Positions 48,705 to 61,696 of a stretch of DNA of 64,000 nucleotides are shown here, piece by piece. The translations under genes and the position numbers were made by a program. The stretch covers positions 2,108,001-2,172,000 of the forward strand of contig JAECYW010000003.1 in assembly GCA_023014335.1 (NCBI GenBank). Direction: 5' to 3'. Position 1 is the first letter of the stretch. Each line of letters starts with the position of its first letter. The notes under the pieces were generated by a model. That model was not told where the DNA came from and made no database searches. It worked only from the letters and a program-made list of their open reading frames with translations. This stretch comes from Galerina marginata. Lineage: Eukaryota; Basidiomycota; Agaricomycetes; Agaricales; Galerinaceae.

Positions 48705-49733
48705 CTATGAAGTGTCCATCTCATCTCCCCCAATCAACGTGAGCTGCTCATCGACGATGAGTTTTCGAACATCTTCTTTCTTCCATGCAGTTGTTCCCCT
48801 CCTGAACTTGTAGTCTCGTTCCTTCTGAACACGCTGGTTTGGCATCTCGACATTTCGGAGCATCTCTGTGTGATTGGCCGTAATGATACACGCATCGATG
48901 TTGGAACCAGAGCCTAGATCGTTGAAAATACCAGCAGCAACGGCGGCTTTCACGAGTTTAAGCGCGTCATCGCGCTAAAACAGAACACTTTAGCTTAATT
49001 CAGCGACTTAACGCGAGAAACTGACCTCCATGTTGGGTTTCCATCCAGTCTCAAAGACCGCCATAGCGGCCAAACTCCCTGAACCCATCGTAACATAGGG
49101 CAGCTTGTCCGTTGAGCCGTGCGGATGGATGGTGAAGAGATGAGGGCCGGTAGCGTCGACTCCTCCCAGTACAAGAGCAGCACCAATTTGTCCCTGGTGT
49201 CTGGAACGTGTTTTGTCGTATTCAGTGAGTAGCCTGGGGATGTAAATGGACAAACCTAAAAAGCATTTGTTTCAACATAGTCATAGCTGTCACGACGCGA
49301 GGTTTCCGGCCAGTCTCCAAAGCATGTAGCTCCATGTTAGACGAAATAAGAGCAGTGGTAAACTCAGTGTCAGCAGCTGTACCGGCACCGCAGCATCGAA
49401 TGGATTCGGTGATGTAGTGGATCTAGGACTATGTTCAGCACGAGTAGACGAGTAGGGATGAGGAATCGCACCTTCTCACAATTCTTGTCCGCCACGATCG
49501 GTCCCTCTGTTGCTCGGGTATCTGCACCTAGCACGATTCCATCTTTGAAGAGACAGCCAACGATTGTTGTCCCTGTGCTTGTAGCTTTTGGCAAAGGAAG
49601 GCCTTTCTCTACCAAGAAGTTGTTTCTAACAAGCGAATTAGATTCCCGTAAAGCGCAGTTTTACCGCTAAAACTCACCTTAATTCGTTCGTGAAGTCAAA
49701 ACCAGGAGAGCGGTATACATTGGGGGCAGTCAT
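48705..49733 (-). CDS. PUP1: 20S proteasome subunit beta-2 (trypsin-like)
   Basis: Catalytic beta-2 subunit (PSMB7/Pup1) carrying the trypsin-like site. The ATG at 49733 gives [19 protein letters not shown]. The propeptide ends KATSTG and mature Thr1 begins [20 protein letters not shown], with the catalytic Asp in [18 protein letters not shown] and its Lys partner following. Then come [60 protein letters not shown], the SGSLAAMA loop and a long C-terminal extension ([20 protein letters not shown]) that in this family wraps beta-3. The stop is at 48705-48707. Five to six exons, intact. Confidence 0.94.
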
Positions 49734-49854
49734 GTCGGTGGTGGTCTAAGTGAGAGCGAGGCGACCGCGTAAGCCAGAGGACGCGTCCTCACGTGACCTA
49801 CTCTGGAGATAAGATTACGATGCCCCCACTTTTTGCAACTAAACCACCACATCC
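49734..49854. promoter_or_regulatory. 121-bp divergent promoter, PUP1 / aldehyde dehydrogenase
   Basis: Opposite start codons lie only 121 bp apart. The spacer has a palindromic CACGTG at 49790-49795, the same hexamer as in the MATE/SAM50 spacer. Confidence 0.5.
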
Positions 49855-52007
49855 ATGGCCCCAGTCACCCAAACCACAATTATTCCTCACAGCCAAGAAC
49901 CCTACGTTACAAGGACATATCCTTCTGAGGGCGAACTCGATGTCATTATCCAGAATGCCACAGTAGCACAGAGAGCATGGAGTGCCGTTCCTCTCTCGGA
50001 GAGGATCGCGATCGGGAGGCGCTTCATGGTAAAGTGTTTGCTATCGATAGAAATACCGTGAAGCTAATTTGGAGAAGGATGAGTTTAAGAAAATGGGCTC
50101 CGAGATACCCATGGAATTGTCACTTCAGATGGGCAGGTACAACGCCTTCAAATATTGCCTATTCACTTCTGGTGTCTTATCCGTTATCAGGCCTGTGTCA
50201 CAGGGAGCTGGAGAAGTACGGGGATTCCTTGAACGGTCGCAATATATGCTCGATATTGCTTCCCCAAGTCTTGCAGATTTCACCCTTGAATCTACCGACA
50301 AACCTGGTTTCCGACGTTATATCAAGCGCGTTCCTCTTGGTGTGATTTTGGTCATCGCGCCATGGAAGTCAGTTCTTTGACTAGCCTCAAATTTCAATCC
50401 TGCGTGACTCACCAATCGTAGCTTTCCTTACCTTGTATCAGTAAATTCGGTGCTCCCTGCCATTATTGCTGGAAATGCCGTACTCTTCAAGCCGTCACCC
50501 CAAACACCTCTAACAGCAGAACGATTTGCACTCGCGCTTACCCGCGCCGGTCTGCCTGAACATGTCATTCAGGTCGTTCATATGTCACCTGAACTAACGA
50601 ATCACGCGATTAACAATAAATCAATCGATTTTGTATCTTTCACTGGTAGCGTTCTCGGTGGTCGGTCCGTCGCCAGGATCGCAGCCGACGCGACAGGCTT
50701 CAAGGGTGTGGCTTTGGAAGTGGGTTCTCCGGTTTTCTGCTCAATGTGTCCTGACCCAGTTTCGGTAGCTTGGCGGTAAAGACCCTGCATATGTGAGGCC
50801 CGACGCCGACTTGGAATATACGGTCCCTGAGCTTGTCGACGGTTAGTCTGGCAAGATAAACTACAAGCATACTCCCTGACAGGTTCAATAAAGGGGCTTT
50901 CTTCAATTCGGGGCAAAGTTGCTGTGCAGTGGAGGTGAGATGACTACTTTAAATTGTTTGCTAGGCACTGACTCCTTTCCATCAGCGTATATATGTCCAC
51001 GAATCTATCTATGAACCTTTCGTCAATAAATTTGTTGCTGCAACCAAAGTTAGATCTTTCATCCTCGATATCGGAATGTTCTTTAACCTAACATACTTCA
51101 ATCAGGCTTACAGGCTAGGAGATCCGACTCTACCTGGAACGAACCTCGGACCAGTTGTTAGTCTCGCCAGCGCTGAGCGTATCCGTAAACAAGTTGCAGA
51201 TGCTGGTGATTGATCCCTACCAAGGAATCTTACTGCTCTATCTTATCTGTTTCGACATCTTAGTTAATGCAGGAGCGAAATGCCTAATTCCGGAAGACCT
51301 TTTCCCTCAAGCTAAAACGCAAGTTTCTATCTTATGGCGAAATTATGGGTTTTGACTGACTTTTTCATAGTGGAACAACTTATGTCGCCCCTCAAGTTTT
51401 GATTGATGTTAATCATAGTCTGTGTTAACCTTCTAGTTTTATGGACAAAATCTGATGCCCTTTATAGCAATGGATCTAATGAAAGTGCGTAAATTCCCAC
51501 TCTCCTCACCTGGTTTCGTCTCATCTGAGCAGGAAGAAACCTTTGGACCAGTAGTTGGCATCCAGAAGGTGGTTAGACACCTCCTTTCGAGAACGCTGCA
51601 CTGAACTTGATGACAGGTTTCGTCTGATGAAGAGGCATTGCAACTCATGGATGATTCTCCTTACGGGCTGACAGCTTCGATATGGACCAATGCGAACGAT
51701 AACCCAGGATCTGAGGCTGTCTTCCTGAAATTCGTCGATAATCTTCACACAGGGACTGTCTTCCTAAATCGGTTTGGCTTATTGGCATCAAAACAGTTTA
51801 TCCACTAAAAATAGCATAGATGCGACTATCTCGATCCTGCGTTATCTTGGTGCGGAGTCAAGGACAGTGGTCGCGGCGTTAGCTTAAGCAAGTTCGGTGT
51901 GTTCATTTTCATCGGAGCCTGCAAATATCGAAGGCTAATAATTCGATTCACAAGGCTATGACCAACTCACGAGGGCTAAGTCTGTGCACATGAAGATCAA
52001 GACTTAA
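49855..52007 (+). CDS. NAD(P)-dependent aldehyde dehydrogenase (SSADH-like)
   Basis: Oxidises an aldehyde to its acid. The ATG at 49855 gives MAPVTQTTIIPHSQEPYVTR. Then come KKMGSEIPMELSLQMGR joined to PVSQGAGEVRGFLERSQYML, RVPLGVILVIAPWNFPYLV (cofactor site), VLFKPSPQTPLTAERFALAL and DFVSFTGSVLGG (Rossmann GxxxxG). LELGGKDPAYV (general-base Glu; exon joined near 50717/50767) and AFFNSGQSCCAVE (catalytic Cys; acceptor near 50893) follow. EETFGPVVGIQK and GLTASIWTNAND lead to TVFLNRCDYLDPALSWCGVK, DSGRGVSLSKFG and the end SVHMKIKT at 52007. Both catalytic residues are present. Many small exons in the second half. The substrate cannot be fixed from sequence; succinate-semialdehyde-type enzymes are the nearest resemblance. 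Confidence 0.87.
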
Positions 52008-52231
52008 GTCGTATTGTCAAATTCTTAGCGAACTCGTCATCTGGAGTTGGTTCTGCACGCAGGACAGCATTAAGTTAAATGATCCTGTTGTAGATTAGAA
52101 TTTCTTGCAGATAACATGATTGGATTTTGATTGCTAAATCGGGACGAGGCGTGCGCGTGATCGATCGGATGCAAGGGCAGAAAATGTCTATCCAACCCCT
52201 TCATTGCTTACCACTGCCAGCATAGCTCGTC

Positions 52232-55149
<2,918 letters not shown>

Positions 55150-56397
55150 GCTTGCTATAACACATTGTGTGTTGATTGAGGGTTCCAAACTATAAATAAG
55201 TTAACTAGTGTGTCTGTTCACTAATAGAAAGGGACAGGGTTTCTATGATGGAGGAAGCTTGAAAAGGACTTAGGACTGTAAACACTGCTAGGCAAATGCA
55301 CAGGTAACCCTCAGGTATTCTGGTGCCTACTTGTACCCATACCCACAAGGACCCATACCTGTGACCTGCACGGGTTTACCCATCAAAATGAGCCCAAGAA
55401 CATCAAAAACGGGTGAGAAATGAATGAGATATGGCCAATTTCGATGAATTTCACAAAATTGGACATATCTCATTCAATTCTGACCCAAAAAACATGTTCT
55501 TGGGCTTGTTTTGAAGGTCACGGGCAGTGGTGTCATGACCCCCTTGACCCGGTCAAGAAGGTTGGGCCATATTTCGGGTCAGGCCAATTTGACTCGGGTC
55601 AGGTCCTAAGTCAAAAATCACGTCACACGTGTAGGCCAAAGGGCAGCTACAGCCGCGACATCATTAATTGCACGAACCAAGTGCAAACTCAGAACAGGAC
55701 AGATAAGATATACCCTACAACACATTCTGTCGTGGACAATCCACTCTTCATAGACTTGGTAGCTTCAAAATGTAGTGGGATAGACCGTAAATACAAACTT
55801 TTACACCCCCCCCCAAATACGACGCGCCTTTTCCTCATCTCCCCAAGCCTATGGCAAGCTCGATACAACTCCTCTGGAAACATTTCTACCGCAATGATCA
55901 GTATTACAAGACCGACCATACACACAAAGCAGCATGGTGCAATTCCTGCTTAAATGGCCACATGCTTGCTCTTAGGGAATCCGATGCCAGAGCAGCCAGG
56001 GCCGGGCAGGTGTTGGCGGTTAGGACTGAAGAGGTCTTACAAAACTCTGGTTTGTCGTTTGACCGCAGATAATTATTGAAGTTGGCTTACACAAAGTTTA
56101 GCCTTAGCGAGTGTTGCACCTGTTTGTGGAAAGGCTGAACAGATGCTCGCTCATATCAAGAAATGCACATTTATATCATCTGATGACCGCACTCACATTC
56201 TCTTAACCTGCCGACCATCTGCTGTAACGAACTTGGTGGCTAACAGTATCATTTTGGTGCCACTTCCTTCTCTGTCCCGTCATATTGTCATGCCGGCGAT
56301 ACCAGTGACAACCCAAAACCATTCGCGGTTGGTCAAAAGATTAAAGGCTCTCAATGGCACTTCACGTGGTGGAATACCATACCTTTCCACCACCCTC
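55150..56397. other. Repeat-rich intergenic DNA before the LTR
   Basis: No host gene is recognised. The region includes a long hairpin (55383-55514) and stretches with ACCCATACC and GGGTCAGG motifs repeated in loose form (55320-55610). The plus-strand frame 55420-55953 arises partly from the hairpin and has no domain. A C run lies at 55807-55815. Confidence 0.45.
55383..55514. repeat. Long imperfect hairpin, MITE-like foldback
   Basis: The arm at 55383-55441 (begins TCAAAATGAGCCCAAGAACA) is the reverse complement, with roughly ten mismatches over 59 bp, of 55456-55514 (ends TGTTCTTGGGCTTGTTTTGA). A loop of about 14 bp separates them. I could not define outer boundaries or a target duplication. 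Confidence 0.65.
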
Positions 56398-56745
56398 TGT
56401 AAGGGCAACTGAAGTCCGGGACGCCAGAAATGGGATCGGAGAACTAGCAGGGAACCAAAGTCAATATATTAATGCGGTGATCTAATCTAATCTATCTAAA
56501 CGCACCTAGCAGGGAACCAAAGAGGGAAAAGTGGGAACCCAATGCTAGGTGAGCGGTATATATAAGAAAAGGCACTTTAGGGCAAGTGTCGCATGCAAAA
56601 TAATAAAAGTGGTACGATAAAATAAAGTCCATAAATAAAATGAAATCTTCGGAATCACGTCCGGACAGGTGGAGTGGAGTGGAACTCCGGAACGTCGGAC
56701 CCGGAAATCGGAGCTTCGGAAATCGGAAGCGGAGTTCCCCTTACA
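56398..56745 (-). repeat. LTR of the gypsy element (348 bp)
   Basis: On the minus strand it starts TGTAAGGGGAACTCCG and ends AGTTGCCCTTACA, giving terminal inverted repeats TGTAAGGG/CCCTTACA with TG..CA ends. It contains TATATATA (56561-56568) and a 17-bp direct repeat, CTAGCAGGGAACCAAAG, at 56444-56460 and 56506-56522. Confidence 0.82.
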
Positions 56746-56748
56746 ATT

Positions 56749-56762
56749 ACCCCCCCCTCAAA
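56749..56762 (-). other. Polypurine tract
   Basis: Minus-strand TTTGAGGGGGGGGT sits just upstream of the LTR TG terminus, where second-strand priming would start. Confidence 0.65.
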
Positions 56763-56801
56763 TGAGCATCGCCTCGATGCGATAGGAAGACTGGTGATAG
56801 G

Positions 56802-57074
56802 TCAGAAAGGAATTGAGCCAAATGCTAAGGCACGGATTTGTCGCGGTGCTCCTGGGTTCTGCTGGTGGAATCTGGTGATGAGCTCAGGAGCACTAATATT
56901 ATCCTTATACTCCCAAGAATTATCCTCTGGACCATAGCCTTCCCATTTGATCAAGTACTGGAGCTTTCGGCGGAACATGCAGCTGTTGAGAATTTCCTCT
57001 ACTTCATAGTGTTCTTCTCCATCAATAAGCTCTGGCGGTGGTGGTGGCACAGCTCTCCTTCCAGGGATAGGACT
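56802..57074 (-). pseudogene. Integrase C-terminal chromodomain fragment
   Basis: The reading frame starts at the edge of the nested block with SPIPGRRAVPPPPPELIDG and continues HYEVEEILNSCMFRRKLQYL, IKWEGYGPEDNSWEYKDNI, then LITRFHQQNPGAPRQIR, ending at 56802. YEVEEIL and the LIKWEGY/NSWE aromatic cage are a typical chromodomain. It is the 3' end of the chromoviral pol, not a host chromatin gene. Confidence 0.85.
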
Positions 57075-58654
57075 TGTCTTGTTAGCCATTGCATGGCATG
57101 GCAGGTACGAGTCCCTTCTATTATTTACTTACATACCACAATCCAGAGACTCAGTGGTACTCCGCCGACGCGATGGATCATAACATGAAACCAGATTGTG
57201 ACTCCGCATTTTCCGCGAACAAACTAGCATCAAAAGACAAATACAGGTCCAATCTAATATCACCAATTCACAGGGGTTGTATTGTTAAAAACCCAAATAC
57301 ATAAAGTAATTGCGAGGTCTGCACTCTAAATACTTGATCAATGATACCATATCAATTGTCAGAAATAGGTTAAGTACCTAGTTGACATTTAACATGGTTA
57401 GCGCATTGACTCCTTTTTTGATGTGGTTGGCTCCTCGTGGCCCGGTGACCGCGACAGCCTCACCCATTTATTGTTCGTCATTGGGGTATCAACTTGAAGT
57501 GGTGAAAAAAAGGCGCTGCATAGGATATAAGGGTCTCAGGGACTACGATAGGTAAGTAACAATCTGTTTAACATTTAAGAAAATCACTTACATCTATTGA
57601 TCATCCTCTCCCTCCATCAACAGATTTTTCATTTGGAAATCCAAATCACCGCTGTTCAGTGCTTTGTAACGTCAGGTCGAACTGACCGCTAGGGAACCAT
57701 CTTGAACGGCCTACTAAGTAGCACTTCATGTCATCATTAAATACCTACTCACCCATTTTCAATCATTCACAAGCTCTGAACTTCAACATTTCAGCATCAA
57801 TGTCTAATAACCAGTCGTCGCCCACCCAGCTTGACTCCCGACTTACAATCACCACCATCTACACCCGAAAGCCGTGATATTATATGTCCTTGCTGTGAGA
57901 AGATTAGTTGAAAGCCTGAGAACGAAGTCAGAGCAAGGAACTCACCACAAAACAACAGCCAGCCGCCAATTTTGTTTGTTCTCATAGTTGCCGCCCTCCA
58001 TCTGTCCTCTTGGCTGCTGCCATCTGTCCTGAATCACGGTAGAGTCAGCCAGTGTCTGTGCGGATACGGTTAGAAGAACACAGGCTGCAAGACAGACTGC
58101 GAGGCTGCGGGAAGTGGGAGGTTATGGTGCGGGAATACTGAAACTGCCGCTGTTGCATAGATGTGGTCTTGACTGTTCAGTAGTTGCAGTTTGCAACAGC
58201 CATTGAAATGCAGGATTCTGGATGCAGGACGAGGCTGCAGACGGAAGATAAAGGTGACAAAGCAAAGACGGAGGGATCGTCAGCACGGCGCAGGAGACGG
58301 TGGAGAAAAAATATGTACCCAACTTCATTTAGGGCATGGGTCTACTCTCAACCGTGGTTTGAGGAGCTGTATACTGGGCCTGCATCTGAGTTGACCTGGA
58401 ATGGAGGAAGGAAAGAGAGAAATTAGCCCCGCGGCCCGGACATTTGGGGGCTAAGGGACAGACATACTGCATTTGGGCGTCATTGTCAACCTGCGTGCCC
58501 AGCCCTACTCTCATCTGTCCTCAAGTCATGGTGCCACAAAATATGAAGCTGTAGGTGGGGGTGAGATGATCCATGGGGGTTGAGGAGGTGAACGCGAGGC
58601 TTCACACATGTGGAGCAGCAACCACAGTGGCATGGTATGAATGCCTTTGTGATT

Positions 58655-58984
58655 ACAAGTCCTTACGTAGTAAAAGGACTTGTTCTTATCCAGGGAACAA
58701 GCCAAATTGCTTGCAGTGCGACCACAGATTTTGTTTATTTTCTCTCACGCTGTCAAACTTCACTAAAATTGCAATATCTTGGCCATTTCTTGACCATTTA
58801 CAATGATTTTGGTATCAGAAAAATCACACAATTCAGGGCCAACCTGGTCACGTGACCAGGCCGTTTTATTACCATAAAATGCGCCTTTTTATTCCCTTTC
58901 CAACAAATCCAAGATCAGCCCAATCGGATAAGATCTGACTGTGTTATTAATCATTTACCTGAGATAAAATACGTAAGGACTTGT
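58655..58984 (+). repeat. Palindromic-end repeat, copy B
   Basis: It begins with a 29-bp palindrome (ACAAGTCCTT ... AAGGACTTGT around TACGTAGTA) at 58655-58683 and ends ACGTAAGGACTTGT at 58971-58984, so termini are inverted. GCCATGCGCAGCAATGGC follows directly at 58989-59006. The interior is diverged from copies A and C. Confidence 0.68.
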
Positions 58985-59188
58985 TTTTGCCATGCGCAGC
59001 AATGGCTGCTATGCAAGTGATCTACGGGTCCCATCATCCACGACTCTTCCACTGTCCACGTTGATGGCGCATCTGAGGTACTCCCGAAGCTGAGACAGTG
59101 CAAGCTTTCTAAGGGAGGGCAAAGGTACATAATCACTGTATCATAAATCAGTAGTCAAGCAAATACTATCAGGAAAACATCCAATCTA

Positions 59189-59375
59189 TCTTTGGCGTCT
59201 TTGTCTTTGGGACCGGTGTCTTTGGCATCTTCTCTCAAGGATTCTTGTCTTTGATAAGTCTTTGGCCAGTCACTGTCTTTGATACCCTGTCTTTGTTGTT
59301 GGAGGAAGCATCTTTGGGTCTTTGAAAATTGTGTCCGTCTTTCAAAGTGTCAAAATGTCTTGGGTGTCTTTGAGA
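59189..59375 (+). repeat. Degenerate TCTTTG-rich tandem tract
   Basis: The hexamer TCTTTG recurs well over ten times at irregular spacing. This is an old, degraded simple repeat with no reading frame. Confidence 0.6.
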
Positions 59376-61090
59376 TACTCACTTGATAATATTGGTTGAA
59401 AAGAATGTAGTGATTGAGAAATTATATAATTTTCCAGACGATGCCAGGCAAGGTGAAATCATACAACGAAGGATGGCATGTTTCCATCTTCACTATGGTG
59501 GCTCAGTGTCAACAAGCACATCTAGGGCGGTAAAGGAGGTGGTGGTAGTGCACCCGAAGTGATCATGTTGATGGCGGAGAGGGAGGTTGCGGTGCACCCG
59601 CGGAGACCACGTTGACGGAAGAGGAGGAAATTGTTGCGCTGGTGCAGGCAAAAACATCGAAAGCATTGAAGGGGATGCTGGTGGCGGACACGGATCGGTA
59701 ATGATGAATGGATTAATGATTCTTTGAGAACTGCAAAGTCAGTTGAAACTCCGACACATGTGACATTGTTGATTGTGAATTCAACCAAACTCGACTTGAA
59801 TTCCGACCACCATCCTGCTCTCTCCGCTTTCGATAAGCATTCATCGATCATCATCGATATCATTCCTCGGGTTTGTCTTATTGTGCATCACAGTGTCTAT
59901 GAAGATTATCGGTGACTGGTATTTCCAAACCGCTCCCAACCGCGTCTGCTGCTGATATGGCTGACACCACTTCCCCTTCACTCACCGTCCTCGTTTTAGC
60001 CTGCAATCATAGTATCATGCTTGGCCTTCGAGGTGCAAGGCTTATCTGAGCCACACAAATCTACTCATACACATCTCCCCCACATCTTTTGTACCAACCG
60101 ACCTTAACAAACTTCTTGCTGCTGCATTTGGACAAACCCGCAACAGCGCCAGCCGGATCTGTGCAGTATCGTCCATTTACGTTCGTCGGCGCAATATCAA
60201 CCTACAGGGTGCGCGAATGTTCTTACCAGCACCGTGCAGATAAACCAAGGTGTTAAGGCTGTTACGAGTAATTCAGGTACATGATACTTTTTTTTCAAAA
60301 CTCGGAACTTTGCTTACCTCACGTATGTAGCAACTTCTCGCTTTGACATTTAGAGTTTCTGCAGCCGCAGCCGTCAAGTCGATTGTGGTTGTGAACCTTT
60401 CAAATATTCAAATGGACAAGATAAGTGATACACTTTAAAGCCTCCTCACTAATGCCTCCAACCCTCTTGCCCCCGGTCAATCTTCGTGGGCCATTTAATG
60501 TGAGTTCTCACCTACCCGCCCGGCTCAGCTATTGATTCATCCCTCTCGCTCTCTACCCCATACAGGCAAGTCTTTTGATGTGTTTCATATGGCTCATAAC
60601 CGTAAGTTTTCAATGTTATGATACCCAGTACCTGACGTGCTCTGTCTTTTGCTGCTCGCCCTTGTTGTGTTTGAGTAGAGTAGACTAGAATGCTAGACTG
60701 ATATATGTATTAGTTGTTGAATATATTGCTTTCCTACTCTCTTTTTACATCTGACCATACATACTATAGACGTAAAGTAGATGGGCCGAAAATTCAGCAA
60801 ATAACATATATGACGTCATACCGGGACCAGTCTTAGAAATAGCGGACGGATGATGTCATATATCAGAAAAAAAACAATATACCAAAAATCTACGTAGAAA
60901 TAAAGTACACAAGTGGTAAGGAGACCAAAATGGACGTTGAAAGAGGGGGTGAAAGTGAGGAAAGGGAAAGCCGATGACGACGGAAATAGAAGTTATCTAA
61001 AAATAGATACCGGGGTTTGCCGGCTAAGTGATCATTAGTCTGTGCCAAAATTTTGGTGGGTCCAGACGGTAAAAGAACTCGTCCTATAAA

Positions 61091-61371
61091 TAGGACTCGT
61101 AATCATCAGGGGCAGGTGTCAGGTTGATCACGTTGAAGACCAGATGAAGGCGCTTAAGGGATACTGGAAGACAAAGTCGATAGGCATTAAGTTCAATTCT
61201 CCTTTCAACCAAGTAGGGACCTAGGCGGCGATGAGCAAACTTCTTGGATGGGTGAGTTGTCTGAATGTCGCTAGCATCCAAATAGACCTTATCCCCAGCT
61301 TTGAACACCGGGGCTGGTGTTCGCCGCTGATTATAATACTTGGTCAGAGGCCATTGCTGTGCATGGCAAAA
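61091..61371 (-). pseudogene. Gypsy integrase C-terminal fragment
   Basis: The frame reads TKYYNQRRTPAPVFKAGDK, VYLDASDIQTTHPSKKFAHR, RLGPYLVERR and VFNVINLTPAPDDYE before the nested block. This is the linker between integrase core and chromodomain in chromoviruses. Both ends are insertion junctions. Confidence 0.8.
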
Positions 61372-61696
61372 ACAAGTTCTTACTTTCAAGGTAAGTCATA
61401 AATAGAGGTTAAATAAGTAAATAATGCATAGTCCGCTCAAATCTGAACCGATTGGGATGATCTTATACTCAAAAAAAGCAGAAAAATGAGGCGGATCTAA
61501 CAAGCCTAAAATCTGGCCCTGATTTTTAGGATTTTTTTGATACCAAGATCATAAAAATTGGCCCAGTAATGGCTGAGATACAGAAACCATGCAGGGTCAC
61601 AGTATGAGTAGGAGAATTTCGAATGATTGCGTTAGAAACCATTTCTGCCTGCTATGCAGGCCGGAAAACAAGTTCTTTTACTACGTAAGAACTTGT
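61372..61696 (-). repeat. Palindromic-end repeat, copy A, inside the integrase
   Basis: The same architecture in reverse orientation: the 29-bp palindrome (ACAAGTTCTT ... AAGAACTTGT) lies at 61668-61696 and the simple inverted end ACAAGTTCTTAC at 61372-61383. It splits the integrase between KDDMAR and KYYNQRR. The interior from 61450 to 61650 is nearly identical to copy C. Confidence 0.72.

Larger units (their letters stand above)
57075..61090. mobile_element. 4.0-kb block nested in the gypsy element
   Basis: An 8-bp direct repeat, ATAGGACT, occurs at 57067-57074 and 61091-61098, exactly where the gypsy pol sequence stops and resumes. The interior shows no transposase, gypsy sequence or recognised host gene. 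It holds a copy of the palindromic-end repeat (58655-58984), a TCTTTG-rich tract (59189-59375) and several short frames without domains. Near its ends, TACGAGTCC (57106) and GGACTCGTA (61094-61102) are inverted, and GCCATTGCATGGCATGGC at 57085-57102 echoes sequence beside the short repeats. It may be a non-autonomous DNA transposon, or several insertions. Confidence 0.55.

Noticed and set aside
49370..51700. Possible frameshift in the aldehyde dehydrogenase around the catalytic Cys exon
   Set aside because: Choosing the acceptor ending AATAAAG (near 50893) restores DGAFFNSGQSCC in frame, so no break is needed.
56802..57089. Chromodomain ORF as a host HP1-like gene
   Set aside because: It is followed by a polypurine tract and an LTR and preceded by the SPIPGRR linker typical of chromoviral integrase, so it belongs to the gypsy element.
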